Shown here: one piece after another, positions 48,394 to 58,521 of the stretch
Numbering within the stretch: position 1 is the first letter of the stretch
Layout: every line of letters begins with the position of its first letter
Source: Albifimbria verrucaria
Lineage: Eukaryota; Ascomycota; Sordariomycetes; Hypocreales; Stachybotryaceae
Reading direction: 5' to 3'
Assembly (NCBI GenBank): GCA_020081605.1
Contig: JAHREC010000014.1
Coordinates: forward strand, 1-64,000
DNA length: 64,000 bases
Program-made: the position numbers and the translations under genes
The notes under the pieces: generated by a model
Told to the model about the DNA's origin: nothing
Databases searched by the model: none
What the model saw: the letters and a program-made list of their open reading frames with translations, nothing else

Positions 48394-48498
48394 CCCCACA
48401 GCGTCTTAGTCAACGTGTCGGTACATAAAGTAACTTAAAAATTCCCACAGCTAGCTAGCTAGGTATTCAATTCATTCAATTCTTACATCATAGACATC

Positions 48499-50526
48499 AT
48501 GCCGGCCAGGAAGGTCAATACAGTCAGGAAGGTCAGACAAGGCAGCCGTCGCGGACAAGGGCCCCGACAAGGGCCCGGCCGGGCCACAAGATCAGCTAGA
48601 TATCTAATGTCAATACAGATATCTAATAACCGGCAGGATCAAGCTATGGATAGCACCTTCCGGCCATATATGAAGCCCACGGACGCTGTTGGCAGCCAAT
48701 TTGAACCATTCAATGTCCCGGACCGCGAGTTCCTCGTCAGACAGCCACTTCCACCAACGCCTTCACAGCTATTCAAGGTCTTCCTGCCGGAATATATAGT
48801 CGAACGATAGGTAAGCTATTCGAACAAGGCTGCAGCAGCTATGCCGAAGCCGGCCAAGAGGAGCCGGGATAGCCGTTGGAAGCCTACGAATCTGGATGAA
48901 ATATATCTCTGGATAGGAATCCGGATCTATATGACCCTGCATAGGGATTTTGAATACGAGGACCTTTGGAAGGCCCCTATAGCTGACGAATTCGACCCTT
49001 TCTATCCCGTCATACAGTTCATGCCTTTCAGACGATTTATCTTGCTACAGAAGTGGTTCCGTTCTTATGATCCGGATTGTATTGAGGTAGGGGCCCGGCT
49101 CCCTTCAATAAGGTCAATGAATGGTCCAGCTATATGATGGAAGCCGCTGTCTCAGCTGTTCAAATTGGCAGCGTAATTGCGATAGACGAAGGGATCGTCG
49201 GCTTCAAGGGACGGTCCCGTCATAAGATAACTATCAAGAACAAACCAACGCCCACAGGGCTCAAGGTCTGGGCCCTAGCGGCTCAGGGATATCTTCTTTC
49301 GTGGTTCTGGCATCAACCCGGGCCACGGTTCGGACCTGTTGGCCTTCCAACAACAGACCTTCGATCCCTAGTCAATAACAGGGCCTCGAACAACTGCTCG
49401 TCAAACAACGGGCCCTCGAACGGCTCGTCAGACAACGGGTCATCTGACGAAGGGTCAGATAGCTCGTCAGACGATATTATATATAACTCTTCGTCTGAGG
49501 ACTCGGACGATGAGAGCCTCGAGGAAAACGGGGCCCTAGACGAGCCGTCAGACGAGCTAGCTGCCGAGCTAATAAGGGATATAGCTGATGATAGATTGGT
49601 TAATCTGCCGCCGTTGAACCCGACCCAGACCGTCGTTGTGGCCCTAGTAAATAAGCTGCCTGTTGAGACATATCATAATATTGTAGATAACCTCTTCTAA
49701 TCGCCGAACCTATTCAAATCCCTTAGAATCATAGGGGTCAGGGCCACAGGGACCTGCCGTACAAGCTGTGGGCTGTATCGTCATATAGTTAATCTTAAGG
49801 AAATCGATAGAAAGGGACAATTGCAGTGGACCTGGGGCCAGCTCGAGGCCTGGCCCACGCCCGACAATAAGGTCAGTAGGAAAATCAGGGCCCCAGCTAG
49901 TCACAGCTATAGCTATATATATATATAGCTATAGCTATGACTAGCTGACTAACTGACTGACTGACTGACTGACCGTCTTGAAGGTTAACCAGATAGCTTG
50001 GAAAGACAATACCTTAGTGTTGTTTTTATCTACAGTTTACACAGGCCATGAGACCGTCATACGGAAAAGGAAGAGACCTAATTCAACGAAGCCATATAGT
50101 CGTCAGATCAAGCAGAAATTCGGTCAAATGTCTGTCTTACAGCTATGCCTTCCGTCAATAGCTGCTGACTATAATGATCGAATGAACGGCGTAGATAGAG
50201 CTGATCATCTAAGATCAATCATACGGCCTAGACATCGTCAACGCCGGGGCCCGGCTCGGGCCCTGACCTGGGACTTCCTCCTTCTAACTGCCCTTGCAAA
50301 TAGCTTCATTTTGCAGCTTCAAGGGCGGCCCAGCTGGACGCCGGAAAGGTCACAAAGTCGGTGGCTTCGAGCTTTATCCAACGATATCTTCAAGACCCAC
50401 GGCAGGGCCGGCTCATCAAGGGAGAAATATATAGCCGGGGACACAGTTACCCCGTTGAACAACATCAGCCGGGCCCTAGAGGTCGGGCTCCTGTCTGGCC
50501 TGTCAAGGCATTCGTATTGGGCCTAG
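48499..50526 (+). pseudogene. piggyBac-family DDE transposase, with stops and a frameshift
   Basis: ATG 48499 opens a Gly/Arg/Gln-rich N-terminus. Conserved parts are PTNLDEIYLWIGIRIYM, then after a one-base frame change near 49103 the catalytic region IGSVIAIDEGIVGFKGRSRH (DDE Asp) and GLKVWALAAQGYLLSW. An Asp/Ser-rich insertion follows, then ATGTCRT, an intron (49872-49983), VNQIAWKDN and YNDRMNGVDRADHLRS (a second conserved Asp motif). Interruptions: TAG at 48808-48810, where copy 2 encodes Leu, and TAA at 49698-49700 in DNLF-SPNLF. Inactive as read. Confidence 0.85.
49872..49983 (+). other. Probable intron with an internal palindrome and (ACTG)n tract
   Basis: Donor GTCAGT follows ...PDNK and acceptor TTGAAG precedes VNQIAWKDN, keeping frame across 112 bp. 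Inside lies a near-perfect inverted repeat centred in (AT)n (arms ctagtca(c)agctatagct, about 49896-49943), followed by about six ACTG units (to 49970). Confidence 0.6.
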
Positions 50527-50755
50527 GAGTCAAAGTTCTCAACGCCCTAGAAAGCAGGGCCCGTTGCAACAGCTAGGTGCGAATAGCATCAATAGCCAGG
50601 TCCCGGCCCGGCCAGGAAGAAAAAGTGACACAGCCTCGGTGGGGCTGTCTGACTTACAATGTATCCCTTTGTAAAAAGCCTAAATGCTGGGACTTCTATC
50701 ATCAGCTAATTTACTAGCTAGCTAATGTCACTAGTTTTTCCCGGTTTTAATTGGA

Positions 50756-51190
50756 TCAGACCCATGTCCGATACCTCAATGGAGGCTCCGGACATTCAAA
50801 GAGATGGATAATTGCCTTCGTTCCCTTAGAAAATGACTTCAATGCCTCTACAATTGATGCTGGAGAGCTACTCTTATGCCTCCTAATTCGTCTTTCAATA
50901 TATCCAGACTGAGATTCGGTTTCCCTAACTGTCTTTGCGGTTCTTGAAGTCCAAGGGGCCGGAAGCTCAGGCTCATCGATAGTAGGCGTTGGAGTTCGTA
51001 ACCGGATATCAAGCTTCGAGATCACATGGTTCGCATCTAAAGGAGCAAGTCCGGCGCCTTTAAAGCTTCCCTGAATATTCAATTCAGTCATAGCAGTTTG
51101 ATGTGCCTTGTGGAAGGCAGGAAAGAACTCAGTCTTGGAAACGTGTGTTATCCCCAGAGTGGCGCATGAATCATTATCAATCATTATCAC
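50756..51190 (-). pseudogene. Fot1/pogo-type transposase, C-terminal fragment
   Basis: About 140 codons matching the end of Fot1/pogo (DDE_1) transposases: THVSKTEFFPAFHKAHQTAM, IQGSFKGAGLAPLDANHVIS, LRTPTPTIDEPELPAPWTS, then a basic tail. The catalytic DDD core is missing; sequence 5' of 51190 is an AATGAT-rich stretch instead. Fragment of a transposon. Confidence 0.75.
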
Positions 51191-51330
51191 CTAGATAATG
51201 AGAGGAAATGATTGATTAAAGGGATGCAGTAATTATAATGATCATTGTAGGACTAAGAATGAAATGATAATGATTTAATGATCGAAGATCCACAATGACC
51301 AGGTCCTGCCGCTGATGGGTGCCTGTCGCA

Positions 51331-52691
51331 TTACGTCTCGTTGAGCACCGCTGCCACGAGGTCCTTCAGCAGTCCATCGTAATCATCCAATAGTCCTGCT
51401 CGTAGCCATGATCGTACGGCTTGTGTGATAGCGATTGTTTCGGCTTGAAGTCGACAGCGTTTCGCCGAGACCATATTGCCGCACGAGGAAAAGACCCTCT
51501 CGCATTCAGCGGCCATGGGCGGCACGGAGAGTATGTCTATGGCCATACGCGTAAGGCGAGGATAGTCAAATCTTTTGTTGAACCAATATAAGAATGGATC
51601 GCAATCTTTCTCAACAGGATCGGCTAGTTGGAGCCACCGATCAAGCTCATCACCCGTGCTATGCGGGAAATTTCCATCGCTGTCGATTTGAAGCTGTCCA
51701 AGTACGAAGAAAAGGTATCCACTGCCTCTTCTGCCTCCTTGGCTCGTTTTACTGGCCGTACATCGTCGAATGGGTTCCGTTCGAACTGAATAGGCAGCTC
51801 TTTGTATTCCTGCCAGATGTCGCTGAGGAGCTGTTGTGCTTTCTCAATCCACTCTGGTCTCTCGCGATACGCTCGGCGGAGGAAATCCCAACGAATCGCC
51901 GGGTGCAGAACGGTTGCCGCGTAATAGGCAGGAGACTGGTCAATAGTGCTATAGTACTTGTTCAGTTTGACCCACGCAAGGTTGATATTTGTCTTGAAGT
52001 GGGCAGGCTCTGGTGTACGGTCTGCGTCAAGCTTCGCCTCTTCCAAATGGCCGATTAGCCACTCGTACGCAGGGCAGATATCCTGCATCAGCCCGTACGC
52101 AGCTTCCTTTCCCCTTCCGGATTCGTTGCTTCCCATCCCCTCCAGGTCCTTGACGCAGGCTTCGAATTGTCGCAATATGTTATGGTAGTATCCGATAGTA
52201 TTCCAGTCGTCCTCGGTAAGCAAGGTATCGGCTTCGAGACATGAGGGCAGCGAATCGTGGCGGGTTCCCTTCCTCCTCGGCTTGGAAACTTCATATAGGA
52301 TGTCCGAGATTATGGCCTCGATATAAGGACGCAGCTTAAGCGCACGGCTCATCATATAGAATTGAGAAAGCCACCTGGTATTGTTGTCCACGACGACATC
52401 TAGTGAGCCAGGCCATTTCTTGTCTGTGTCTTGCCTTTGGACATCCTGTAGCATCTCTGTCACTCTGTTTGAGCGGTTTATCCACGCCACGAGGCTGTGT
52501 AGCTTTCCAATTGGGCCGCGCTTCGCCCACATTGCAAGTGTATCGGTGTCAAGATCATTCTCAATCACGCCGTCCGCGTCGTCTTTCCCTAGAAGCATAG
52601 CCCTGGCTACTAAATGAATGACATGGCCAAAGCAGCGGATCCGCCTTGACGTGGCGTTAGCCCACTGAAAATGCTGCGCCAGGTGATCCAT
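51331..52691 (-). pseudogene. hAT-family transposase, 5'-truncated
   Basis: The frame from 52691 has RRIRCFGHVIHLVARAML (the hAT C/H motif), NRSNRVTEMLQ, DVVVDNNTRWLSQFYMM (W at the conserved site) and YYAATVLHPAIRWDFL. A one-base frame change near 51650 is followed by DELDRWLQ and the dimerisation region MAIDILSVPPMAAECERVFS, SSCGNMVSAKRC and QAVRSWLRAGLL, to the stop at 51331. The N-terminal BED zinc finger and first catalytic Asp region are absent upstream of 52691. No terminal repeats found. Confidence 0.85.
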
Positions 52692-52982
52692 CGCTTTGTC
52701 TTAGAGTTCTAGATCCGAGCGACTACGGCCAAGCCAGCGCCCCACCAACAAGGCATCCATCTCCTCTCTAGGGCCATTTTGAGCGCGAGCTCGAAAGGCA
52801 GGCTGTAAAGCTAGAACAGAGTACGATAAAAACCCTACATCTTCTTTGGTAGCTCTTGGTTGTGTTAGGGCTCGTCCACTGCTTTGTCTTCAAGTCCATC
52901 CGCTGCTCCGTCTGCCGATCCATAGTCTAGCCCATCCTCGTCTAAGGGTACCATCTCCCGCTCATGCTCAGGGTCCTCCATT

Positions 52983-54139
52983 ATGGCACCAGCCAAGAAC
53001 AATATTGATACCACGATCCGGACCGTCGCCACGTCCGCCCCGTTCACGGTTGAAGTCTTAAGGCAACAAGATAGGGGCAAAGATAACTCAAAGCCAGCAG
53101 CAGGCGCTGCCAACGCCTACTACGGCAACAGCAGTAGTAACGACAACGACAGCAACGACGAGTCAATGATGCTGCTGCCGGCCACATACCGCACTCCTGG
53201 GAGCAAAGATCAGCCCGGGGACGACATTGTGCCAACAAAGGATAAGATCGAGTTGTTCCTCCAGCACGAGCTGCTCCTAGAACGGCTCAACGATGCACAA
53301 CAGTGGCTCTGGGTGTGCGGCCGGCCAATGCCGCCACGGCCACTGCATCACCAGCTCCTCCTCATGCGGGACATTGCTATCACGGAGAATCCGGGGCTGC
53401 ACCTCGTGTGGTCTAGGAGCCGCATTTTTCTCAAACCTATCCCGGAGTGGCTACTGGACCCAGCATTCTGGACTGCGCACATCACCGGGTCCGACCCGAA
53501 CAAAGGCGAGCTCGCCCGGTGCGCACGGGGTTTCCTGTTTTCGTACTGCGCCCTCATCTCGTACAAGAGCGATTTCCGCATCGCCATTGAAAGGGGCTCC
53601 TGCCGCAGGAAGTCACGTGGAAGGGCTGGAAGACGCTGTCGGCACAGGTGCTGGAGAGCCATTGCTACCCGGCCGTCAACCCGCGCTACTGGTACGGTGA
53701 GCTCCGCCTTGATCGGCTCAATAAGGTCTATATGTTTCGCCTCGGCCATCTGTTACGCGGATATTCGTCTGTGGACTCTGCTGCCGTCTACATGGACCTG
53801 CTACATAACAACTTTGGCGTCCTCGCCGCCTTGCTGGCGTACATCGTCGTCGTTCTGACGGCCATGCAGGTTGGGCTGACCGTCGACAGTCTGAAAACCA
53901 ACAGCGCCTTTCAGAGCGCATGCTACGGCTTTACAGTCTTCTCCATCATCTCTCCGCTCGGTGGCACCCTCGTCATTCTTCTCCTGGTTTTGCCTATATT
54001 CTGGGGCAACTGCCTCGCGACAAAGAGATATAAGGCTCGTAGGTATGAACATATAGGTGTCGATAGAAACAAAACAAGAGGCTGGCCTCGCTTTGCACAT
54101 CCCAGCTTTTGTAACATGGATCGCGAACTAGAGATTTAG
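52983..54139 (+). CDS. DUF6601-like membrane protein, one frameshift
   Basis: ATG 52983; about 385 residues. A Ser/Asn-rich N-terminus is followed by a conserved block (LFLQHELLLERLNDAQQWLW, IPEWLLDPAFWTAHI, GFLFSYCALISYKSDF), then LPQEVTWKGW, VNPRYWYGELRLDRLNKVYM and two transmembrane helices (VLAALLAYIVVVLTAMQVGL; FSIISPLGGTLVILLLVLPI). This matches the fungal DUF6601 family of unknown function. The frame changes at AAGGGGCTCC (53593-53596); one missing G joins IAIERG to LLPQEV. It is flanked by hAT and piggyBac-like elements but itself looks like an ordinary host gene. It starts near, and diverges from, the hAT fragment. Confidence 0.75.
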
Positions 54140-55036
54140 TGGCAAGCTCTCTATGGGCGCGGGTCCATTAGCCGACTTATTAAAAATCAGAAATACAATC
54201 AATGTTGCAGGAGGGACTAATGGTCGTGATCATGTACCAGTATCCCACAGAGAGCTAGCAGTTTGCCGATCTTCCGCTCACTGAACCGCCAAAGTTATGG
54301 TGGAAGCAATACGGGCCTTGACAGTGAAAATTTGGAGATGGGAACTGGCTGTTCAATGCGTCCCTCTTTCCGGTGCTGGTGCCTCCTCCGTGTGCGTTCT
54401 TGTCTCCACTGGGAGACCCACCCTGGCCGCTCATCCTTTAGCTCGCCATATCAGGGCCAAAGGGCTGGAAATATTGGCGAGCAATACTGTTATGCTGTCG
54501 AAATTGGTCATATTAAACTGCAAACGAACCCTTAAGCCCATGTATACCTCTTGCTCTTGCATTCTCGTTGAACCGTGAGGCATGTTTACAGTTCTAGACA
54601 GGTACGTGTTAGGGCGCCGCGACGTCCATTATTCAGGTAACTAAGGGGCGAGGGCCGTTCAACGGAAGAAGACGCGCCACCCTGAACTGCGCCTCTCATA
54701 GCTTCACTTCTCTGAACTTTAATATTTGTAGGAAATTAAGTTCTACATTCAAACGCTTGTAGAAAAACAGTACAACCTTAGCCACCGAAAGTATAAACTA
54801 CCCACCCTTAGTTACAGCCACCAAGCTATAAGTATTGTTTGTGTTTCCACAAAACATTTTGGAAGGAGTGGAACTGCTCAATACTATTTCATCACCTTCC
54901 TGGTTTTCACTATCTCACTTCAATTTAGTCTCACCTTCTTAAATGGCGGCCCGTTCCCGGCTTACTTACGCTGATGTTGAGGCCTTGGCGCTCGATATAT
55001 CCCCTAGGCAGTTCGTAGGCCCCAACGATGTAGCCG
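54140..55036. other. Intergenic region, nothing recognised
   Basis: About 0.9 kb with two overlapping short frames (54263-54578) that I cannot distinguish from chance. No repeat or RNA gene recognised. Confidence 0.45.
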
Positions 55037-55139
55037 CCCCACAATGTCTTAGTCAACGTGTCGGTACGTAGGGGGACGTAAATAATCCCCGCAGCTAATT
55101 TTCTATGTATATAATTCAGCTAGCTCTTACATCATCGAC

Positions 55140-55535
55140 ATGGCACCCCAATTGACCGTCAAAGGCCTCAGACGAGGACAAGGCCCGGGACAAGATAGCT
55201 GCAGCAAGCAGGCCACAGGAAATGCTAGATATCTATTAGAGCTGCAGATATCTAGGAGCCGCCGCGAGCAGGATGTGGATAACACCTGCAGACCAGATAT
55301 CAAGCCAGAAGACAATGTCGGGGCCAAATTCGAACCCTTTGATGTCACGGATAGCGATTTCCACGTCCGAGACCTTCCAGGGTCTCCCTTAAAGCTATTA
55401 CAGGAATTCCTTCCTGTCTCGATAGTTGAGAAATTGGTTGACTATACGAATAAGGCCGCAGCAGCAGCTATAGCAGCAGCAACTAAGGCGGCAGCAGCAG
55501 ACAGGGCCGCAGCTAACAATGGCACAGGGCCCTAG
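55140..55535 (+). pseudogene. piggyBac-like transposase, N-terminal fragment
   Basis: 131 codons from ATG 55140. Collinear with copy 1's N-terminus (RRGQGPGQ, ARYLLELQISRSR, GAKFEPFDVTDSDF, SIVEKLVDYTNKAAAA) but diverged, and ending in an Ala-rich stretch where the nested element begins. It shows that the TAG at 48808 in copy 1 replaced a Leu codon. Confidence 0.8.
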
Positions 55536-55543
55536 TAATTTAT

Positions 55544-56704
55544 GCCCCGCGTCGGTTGCCAACCGACGAATTCCTTTGTTGGTAAATGCAAGGGGCGCTA
55601 GCAGGATATGGGGTAACCGACGATCTGTATCTAGGGTAGCCGACGAACTCCAGTTTAACACCAATAAACAATACGATAAGCGGAAAAAATCATGGTAAGT
55701 CTGTAGATGATAATACCAGTATTACGGTAAGGCTGTTATTTCTCTCTTGGGACTCTTTTGAAGTCAATAAAATATTATATTTACCTGGACCCTATCATAT
55801 ACAACTTGTGCCATGGACTCAATGGTTTTTGAAATTACACCATCCCCTTGAGGCCGGTAAGGCTCAGACTATGTAGCAAACCAGTAAATTAACCAATTAG
55901 CATCGGGTAAAAACCAGATACATAGAAAACCTAGTAAATTGGCCGATAATAAATGTATCAGCATTGCCCCATGTTACATATAGCTACATCACGATGATCA
56001 CTATTATCTTGTGGTTTTAAAGTTCTTTTACGTACTGATACGATGACTCAGGCGTTGTGGGGCTTCTACCTAGCCTGAGCCTTACCGGCCTCAAGGGGAT
56101 AATCCAAAACACGCTAATGAAAGTGTTGTCCAGGGTTTTTGCAAAGTGGTGTCAAGGGTTTTTGTTAGGAAGCCCATGCCTTCACTGGCTCGATGTCACC
56201 CAGTTTCGGCATGTGGGGTGGTCCCCGCAGGTGTAGTTTAATTCGACAACCAATGATGGCAGTATTTGCACTTACGACACGTCAGTACCCGCAAACCCGG
56301 TTCATGCTGGAAGAGATCCATTGTGCGCAAGTAAACTAGCAATGGTATGATGAGGACTGAGTTTTCATCATTGTTTGGGTTCTACCGTGACCCCTTTATC
56401 CTCTGTTGCTGTGGTTTGCTTTTGCTTGAACCCAGCTCTAAACCCTGTTAGCAGCCGATACTGTTCACTTTAACCATACTATTTCACCGCCTTCAACATA
56501 GTTTACAAATGTAGTATTTCCACTCATATTGGTCCCTAGTTCCTAGATAGCCGATATGTGTTTTTTTAAGCTCTATACTCTCTTGCTTGTTGAGTAACTC
56601 CTAATCGCCGGCTCCTTGATATTTAAATTGCCGGCTACCCTATGTCTTGCTAGCGTGGTTCTCATTTCCCACTTAAATTAATCGCCGTTTACCAAACCCC
56701 GTTC
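55544..56704. mobile_element. Nested inverted-repeat element (~1.2 kb)
   Basis: Roughly 100 bp at the left (ggcgctagcaggatatgggg and the tagccgacga region, 55544-55650) is the imperfect reverse complement of the right end (about 56595-56704, ctatgtcttgctagcgtgg), about 65-70% by eye. No coding frame between them apart from the nested MITE. It sits where piggyBac copy 2 lost its catalytic domain. Confidence 0.5.
55842..56100. mobile_element. MITE, copy A (26-bp perfect terminal inverted repeats)
   Basis: Positions 55842-55867 and 56075-56100 are exact reverse complements (outer part ATCCCCTTGAGGCCGG). The internal 207 bp is non-coding and shares several blocks with copy B at 57399-57680, e.g. 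atcgggtaaaa, cctagtaaatt, atgtatcagcatt, tgatacgatgact. Inserted inside the nested element. Confidence 0.88.
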
Positions 56705-56712
56705 ACAATTGA

Positions 56713-57010
56713 TGGCAGGCCACTGTTAGACTGGCCGGCTTGGAAGCCCTATAGCTCTCAGAGCCGCTGGCGACAAGCCCTAATAAACGATATCTTCCGT
56801 GTGTACGGGCAAGAGGGCTCATCCAGACAGAAATATGGAGCCGGGAATAGCCTCATTCCAATAAACCAGCATATCTTAGCTAAAAGAAGTCCTTCTCGCT
56901 GTCTTGCCTGTCAGGGCATTCAGATCAGCTCAAGAAGTCAGTCTCAGCATCGTCAGAGCCGTACAAAATCTAGCTCTCAACGCCTTAGAAATCAGGATCC
57001 GTTGGAATAG
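56713..57010 (+). pseudogene. piggyBac-like transposase, C-terminal fragment
   Basis: The frame through DWPAWKPYSSQSRWRQALIN and GSSRQKYGAGNSLIPINQH is collinear with copy 1's SQSRWLRALSNDIF...GSSREKYIAGDTVTPLNN. It contains no catalytic residues. Remnant of copy 2. Confidence 0.7.
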
Positions 57011-57398
57011 CTAGATAACGATAGCCTCAATAGCAGGGCTAGGCTACAGAGGAGAGGTACGCCGACCCGGTGGGGTTGTGGGACTTGCAATGTAGCTCTT
57101 TGTAAAAAATTCAAATGCTGGGACTTCTATCATCAGCTAATTTTCTAGGGTGTTAATGTCACTCGATTTTTCCCGGTTCCGATTGGTTGAAAACCCTGTC
57201 TGTGACCCAATATAGCCTTCACACTGCCAAGGAGATACGGTTTGCAATATGTCGATTGTCGAAGGTTGTCTTGTTGGCACTAGTCCAGCGAATGATTGGT
57301 GTAAGGGTCACTTAGGTAGAAGTGCAAACAGAGCGATCCCATAGAGTATGTTACTGATACCTGCTCGAGTTCCTCAGAAGGAGCGGCACTCTCTCATC

Positions 57399-57680
57399 TA
57401 TCTCCTTGAGCGCCTTAAGGAGCCAAAAATGTCACTGACAATGAAAATGACCAATTAAAATCGGGTAAAATCTAGTGACATTGAAGGCCTAGTAAATTAG
57501 CTGAAGACATATGTATCAGCATTTAGCGTGACTACCTAACACTACATTGCTACAGTCTCAATCTTCGAAGTCTGTCTGGCTAATTGAGGATCATTTAGAT
57601 GTTACTTGGCGTATTGATACGATGACTAAGCTGATGTGGGGTTACTACATTTCCGGCTCCTTAAGGCGCTCAAGGAGATA
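57399..57680. mobile_element. MITE, copy B (26-bp perfect terminal inverted repeats)
   Basis: Positions 57399-57424 and 57655-57680 are exact reverse complements (outer part TATCTCCTTGAGCGCC). The termini read TA...TA, consistent with a TA target duplication. Same family as copy A by shared internal blocks. 282 bp, non-coding. Confidence 0.9.
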
Positions 57681-57953
57681 TACTGGTTCTGCCATTGAGG
57701 AGCGCTGGGGGCACTGCGCGTCCCGGCGCTCCCTGTGTGGTTGGTTGTCCCTCTGGGTTTACAGCTGGGCTAGTCCCAGGCTGGGTGGTCCTCCTGATCC
57801 TTGATTCGTCTTCCCATTTGATTGTTCCTTCCTTTCCAATAGGCGGCCATTTGCCTGTGCAGGGATCCCGGTGGTAGCGACTCCCGCACAGGCTAGACTT
57901 AATTGGTGCGCCATAAGATCGGTTGAACATTTCTCCGTAGCTGAGTCATAAGG

Positions 57954-58521
57954 TCAGCCAGGGACACACTTGGCTGCGAAAACCTGGTAGACGGCTGCTA
58001 TAGCCGTCGGTATAGAAACAACCAGCGCTAGAATAGCAATGATATCTGTTCTCGACATCGAAGCGACATAATGTTTGGCGACCCTATATATGTTAGACTA
58101 AATGCCTCAGGGATGATAAGCGAATGGCTTACTGGAATATAGCGGAGTCACCATATGTCCCGTGCGGCGTATTAATACGGACAACGTATGGAGAGCCATT
58201 ATATAAAGCGGTTGAGTTAATTGCTGTGCGTGGAATGACCAGGTTGGCCGAACTAGCGCCACATTGCGGGTGGGGGTTGATCTCAGCAACAATAGTGTCA
58301 GGGCTGGTTGCCGATCGTATTGCAATATAGCAACTATCGTAGCCGGGATCGCTGCTTAGAGTCCAGGACACATGGATGCTGTCGCCTGGAACTAGGGTCT
58401 TTGAAGCCTTGTCGATTTCGAGGGCCGTGAAGGAGTAGGGAGGATGGGACTGCCCACTGGCTAGGCCTGAGAAGGCTTGGAGGCCAAGGGCGACTGATTT
58501 AAAGAAGATGGGAGGAAGCAT
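57954..58521 (-). CDS. Kre9/Knh1-like secreted or surface protein
   Basis: ATG 58521 starts a signal peptide (MLPPIFFKSVALGLQAFSGL, cleavage near ASG-QS). A single beta-sandwich-like domain of about 100 residues follows (TLVPGDSIHVSWTLSSD ... PYVVRINTPHGTYGDSAIFQ); the 'YVVRI...G..GDSAIF' ending is typical of the Kre9/Knh1-type N-terminal domain found in fungal wall proteins. The first frame stops at 58129, right at a GTAAGC donor. A downstream frame to TGA 57954 encodes DIIAILALVVSIPTAIAAVY, a membrane segment, which I take as the last exon, though the splice phase does not fit exactly (possible one-base loss). Confidence 0.65.

Larger units (their letters stand above)
48394..50754 (+). mobile_element. 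piggyBac-like element, copy 1
   Basis: Boundaries come from comparison with copy 2 (55037-57186). Both begin CCCCACA, then GTCTTAGTCAACGTGTCGG, and both end with aatgtcact then tttttcccggtt and attgg. Between them lies a degenerate transposase gene (48499-50526). Terminal inverted repeats and a TTAA duplication are not clear to me, so the exact ends are provisional. Confidence 0.7.
55037..57186 (+). mobile_element. piggyBac-like element, copy 2, gutted and nested
   Basis: This shares both ends with copy 1 (48394-50754). The 5' coding part (55140-55535) and the 3' coding part (56713-57010) remain, but the catalytic middle is replaced by other inverted-repeat sequence (55544-56704), itself containing a MITE (55842-56100). 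Non-autonomous. Confidence 0.7.
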
